Assembly: GCF_032854445.1 (NCBI RefSeq)
Contig: NC_088301.1
Span: forward strand, 6,494,044-6,558,043
DNA from: Liolophura sinensis
Taxonomy: Eukaryota > Mollusca > Polyplacophora > Chitonida > Chitonidae
Direction of reading: 5' to 3'
DNA: 64,000 bases
The stretch's first letter is position 1, and each line of letters opens with the position of its first letter. This document shows positions 61,059-64,000 of this stretch, one piece after another. A program made the position numbers and the translations under genes. Below the pieces are notes generated by a model. It searched no databases. It saw nothing but the letters and a program-made list of their open reading frames with translations, and was not told where the DNA came from.

Positions 61059-64000
61059 TTACGCTGACTGTTCCATGGGAGGTAACCTCATATTTCCCGA
61101 TGACGTCCGACTCATTAGTCCAAACTCCTCTATCTGGTTTCGTAGTCTGCGGATTTCTATTTTCTGGAGGTCAATGATTTTCCTGCGCTCGTCCAAGTCA
61201 CGTTCCATCAGAGCCCCCGGTGTTTTGGCGGCTATGATAGCCAGGGTGTTTTGATCCGTGTTCTTCTGTTTCCTGTGAAGGCCAAGAGCGGCCTCCAAGT
61301 CATGGATCTGTGTGCGAGCCATCTTAAGCTCTCGTCGCAGATCATTGATCTCCTTGATCAATGATACGTTCTCCTGAAAAAAAAGACACATTGTAGTGGC
61401 ATTCAGTTGTAAGCATCTTACATTGCCAAGCTGCTGATGAATTAGATGTCTGTGTCAAAGGTAATAATGCTATTCTGCTCTTTTGATAAGGAACATGATC
61501 TGCAACTTCTCATGGTGAAGCAGGATTCAAAGTTGAACTGAACCATAAAGAAAAAACGTGAACTGTATATTTACAGCCTTGGCTTTGTTCAACATGGATG
61601 TGAAAACTCACACTTGATTTGTAGTTTGTCTTGGTGAAACCATATGCAGGCTTTCAATTCAGAAAGACCAACTGTTTCCTGATTGACTGAAGGACGCAGT
61701 GTGAACCTAGTCCCCTCTCTCACTATCTAGAAGTATGCAGCATCTCCATGAATAGCTGAATTAACTCCTATGAATTAACTTTGTGCCTTGACAAATTCAA
61801 ACTTTTTCTCTTAAGAACAATAAAAATAAAAGAATGCTGCCTCACAGAGCTAAAGGCATGGTTCAGTGATCTATCTACCTTGTAGTTTTGAAATTCATAA
61901 TATACACTGTAGTGTGTCAGAGGTTTCACGAAGACTACTTTGTGTGTAGTAGCCCTTAACCAAAATGCAATTTCTTTCTCTACAACATACATTATCATGG
62001 TAGTTAAGGGCTTGCCTAGCAAGGTGCACTTCATGAAACCTTCCTCAGAGAAGCAGCTAATGATGACCATGCAATGTGCTGACCTCCAGAAGAGCGAGTG
62101 AGTGAGTGTTTGGGGTTAAACATCGTACTTAATGTGTTTTCAGTCATATGACGACAAAGAATGCAAGTAAGCTACCCAGCCTGAGCCATTATACTGATAC
62201 GGGTCAACCAGTCGTTGCACTATCCCCTTCATGCTGAACGACAAGTGAGGAAGTTACAACTTCCTCTTTTAAGGTCTTGGGTGTCACTCGAACCAGGATT
62301 GACCCTGGATCTACCACTCCCTAAGCGGATGCTTTACCAACTGTGCTATCGGGGCCGGTCCTCCAGAAGAGTATGCCAATTACAACCCATGCAGCCTTGG
62401 AAGGGTATGTACATACACTAAGAAGCGTACATGTGACAAGAAGTACCCCGAACCTCTTACACAGAATATTTCATACTATCCATTCCATATCACTTTTGAT
62501 GTTATGACCAACAATCAAACGAGCCTGTATTCGTGTATTGCGTTACCCTAGGAGGAAAAGCACGACTCAAAGTACGCCTGATTATCTTTACCTGCATAAT
62601 GCGGACATTATCAGCTCTGTGGATCTCAGAGTCCTTGGTGAGTTTCTTGCGGAGAGAGGCCACAGACCGCTCCAGGTGTTCTCTTTGTCGGCTGTATTCC
62701 TTCTGGATGTCTGCATCAACACTAGCTGACTCCGTCTGTGGGAGAGAATCATACACACAGTGACATCTCAACACAAAAACTGTGCCCAAATCATTCACCA
62801 TTAATCTTGTTTTCTACATGTCTGCATTTCACACAGAAACTTCACATGATTACAGTTTCACACTTCCTCCTGCCTCCTTTACTCAATAAAGGAAAAACAT
62901 GGTAAATCAATGGACTGGCACAAAAATCACAAAATGATTTCACGCATAAAAAACACATGTAAATTAGAACTGTTGAAATGTACTCACAATATCTTCTTGC
63001 ACATGCTTCTGGTAAAGTGCCTTAATGCTCTCCTTCAACATTTTGGGATCCTGGATGTAACCCACACAGTTGTGCAGATCTGTCTTAAACCTGCGCACCA
63101 CTGCCTCCACATCACGCACCCGCTGTCTCTCCTGGTGCATCTCCTTGTCCGTGGCCTTCAGCTTCTGTCTCAGCTCAGTGATGTTCAGCTCCAGCTGGGT
63201 GTTTTGTTTGTGGAACCGCTCAAGCTCACTCTCCATCTGTAGGCACAGCGTTATATAGCTTGTTATTATTCACAACTTCTTATATGCACTAGGTGTATAA
63301 ATGTAACAAGAACCTTGTTATCACCATATTTGCTGGATACATGTAATGAGAACCTTGTTTCACCGTAACTGCTGGATACTTGTAACAAGAATATAATTAT
63401 TACCATAGTTGATGAGTTGTTGTAACAAAAACATTCACTGTTACAACTTTACAATGTGCACCGACTGTGAACTTGTACCAAGAATCTTCTTATCAGCTTA
63501 TCCGATGTGTCCTTTTATACTTGTAATATTGTTACATTGTATTTCCTGTGTACATAATATCCAGTTCGTCATGATAGTTTATAGCTTTACATGTTACATC
63601 CTCACATTTTTACGATCAAAAATGCATTTAAAAAATGTTTATTATGTCATGAAGCTGGGATAACTCACAAACGGGGATTTTTATGAACATATCTAAACCA
63701 GTTGCTCCACTATGCAGGTTAGCAGATTTCTGGCTTTGTTTCTTGACATTAACTTGATTCTGATAATTAACACATAGCCTTCCTTCATATGTCAGCATTT
63801 CAGAAGTATAAAAGCCATGCCATTTTAATTCCTCCCGTAATAAAACCTCACCTCTTGAATTTGTTCTTTCATATTCTTGATATCGTTTTCTCTTGGCTCA
63901 ATCTGTTTCTTCAATTCCTTGATCTTGTAATCCAACACAAACTTGAACTTCTCCAACTCCTGGTTTTTCTTTTTCAAATCGTAGATTCTCTTCTCCTTGT
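61059..64000 (-). CDS. CFAP57: CFAP57 (WDR65), cilia- and flagella-associated protein, C-terminal coiled-coil part only
   Basis: Axonemal protein linked to inner dynein arm assembly in motile cilia. Four minus-strand exons, all phase 0: 64000-63852 (continues off the right edge), 63236-62988, 62735-62592, 61373-61059 (TAA). About 285 residues are present. The WD40 half lies outside the window. The sequence is almost all coiled coil, with family-specific phrases [72 protein letters not shown] and [17 protein letters not shown], and a tail ending RLPPMEQSA. Donors are GTGAGG, GTGAGT and GTAAAG. The order of the blocks matches animal CFAP57 from memory. It converges on TECR. Confidence 0.93.
62095..62362 (-). 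mobile_element. SINE family C, full copy, reverse
   Basis: On the minus strand the head is tRNA-like: GGCCCCGATAGCACAGTTGG, TAAAGCATCCGCTTAGGGAG, then a B-box-like GGTTCGAGTG. The conserved core follows (62189-62280 on the plus strand, TGCGGGTC-type core shared with 10199-10290) and then a 3' end containing ACTCACTCACTCG. It lies in a CFAP57 intron. Confidence 0.8.

Overview
The window is animal nuclear DNA. Genes are split by GT-AG introns, intergenic DNA is AT-rich, and there are tRNA-derived SINEs, small terminal-inverted-repeat elements and many minisatellites. The protein families are metazoan, and the SINE tails (ending in AAATAAAT runs) resemble those I associate with molluscs. A lophotrochozoan, probably a bivalve or other mollusc, is my best guess; no species can be named from the sequence alone.

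Five protein genes can be rebuilt exon by exon with matching splice phases. (1) PLAA, + strand, 1-9819, lacks its 5' part: last WD40 piece, PFU domain, DPFTG linker and PUL domain. (2) PGAP6/TMEM8, + strand, 17132-38162: signal peptide, EGF-like module and seven-helix CREST domain, with a 12.2-kb last intron. Three more exons upstream (13173-16003) code for a signal-anchor protein and end in a phase that joins PGAP6 exon 2. (3) RAD17, - strand, 46697-43845: a 22-nt first coding exon plus one 2.08-kb exon. (4) TECR, + strand, 46872-58367: 12 exons, one GC-AG intron. (5) CFAP57, - strand, from the right edge to 61059: only the 3' coiled-coil part. RAD17 and TECR are head to head, with 174 bp between start codons.

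Non-coding DNA is dominated by seven unrelated minisatellite arrays (66, 49, 91, 51/90, 81, 31 and 63 bp units) that together fill roughly 9.6 kb. Six lie in introns and one just past the PGAP6 stop. Two of them, both in PLAA introns, repeat splice-site-like sequences: a donor in one intron and an acceptor-like tract in another. Mobile DNA includes at least ten copies of one SINE family, two copies of another with a very conserved core, two MITE families with terminal inverted repeats, and a decayed Tc1-like transposase.

The genes do not form one pathway. PLAA works with p97/VCP in ubiquitin handling, PGAP6 acts on GPI-anchored proteins, RAD17 loads the 9-1-1 checkpoint clamp, TECR finishes very-long-chain fatty acid elongation in the ER, and CFAP57 is an axonemal protein. 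No prokaryotic, viral or CRISPR feature was found. The most testable ideas are that RAD17 is an intron-poor copy using the TECR promoter, that PGAP6 has two alternative N termini, and that decoy splice sites have been amplified in the PLAA introns.
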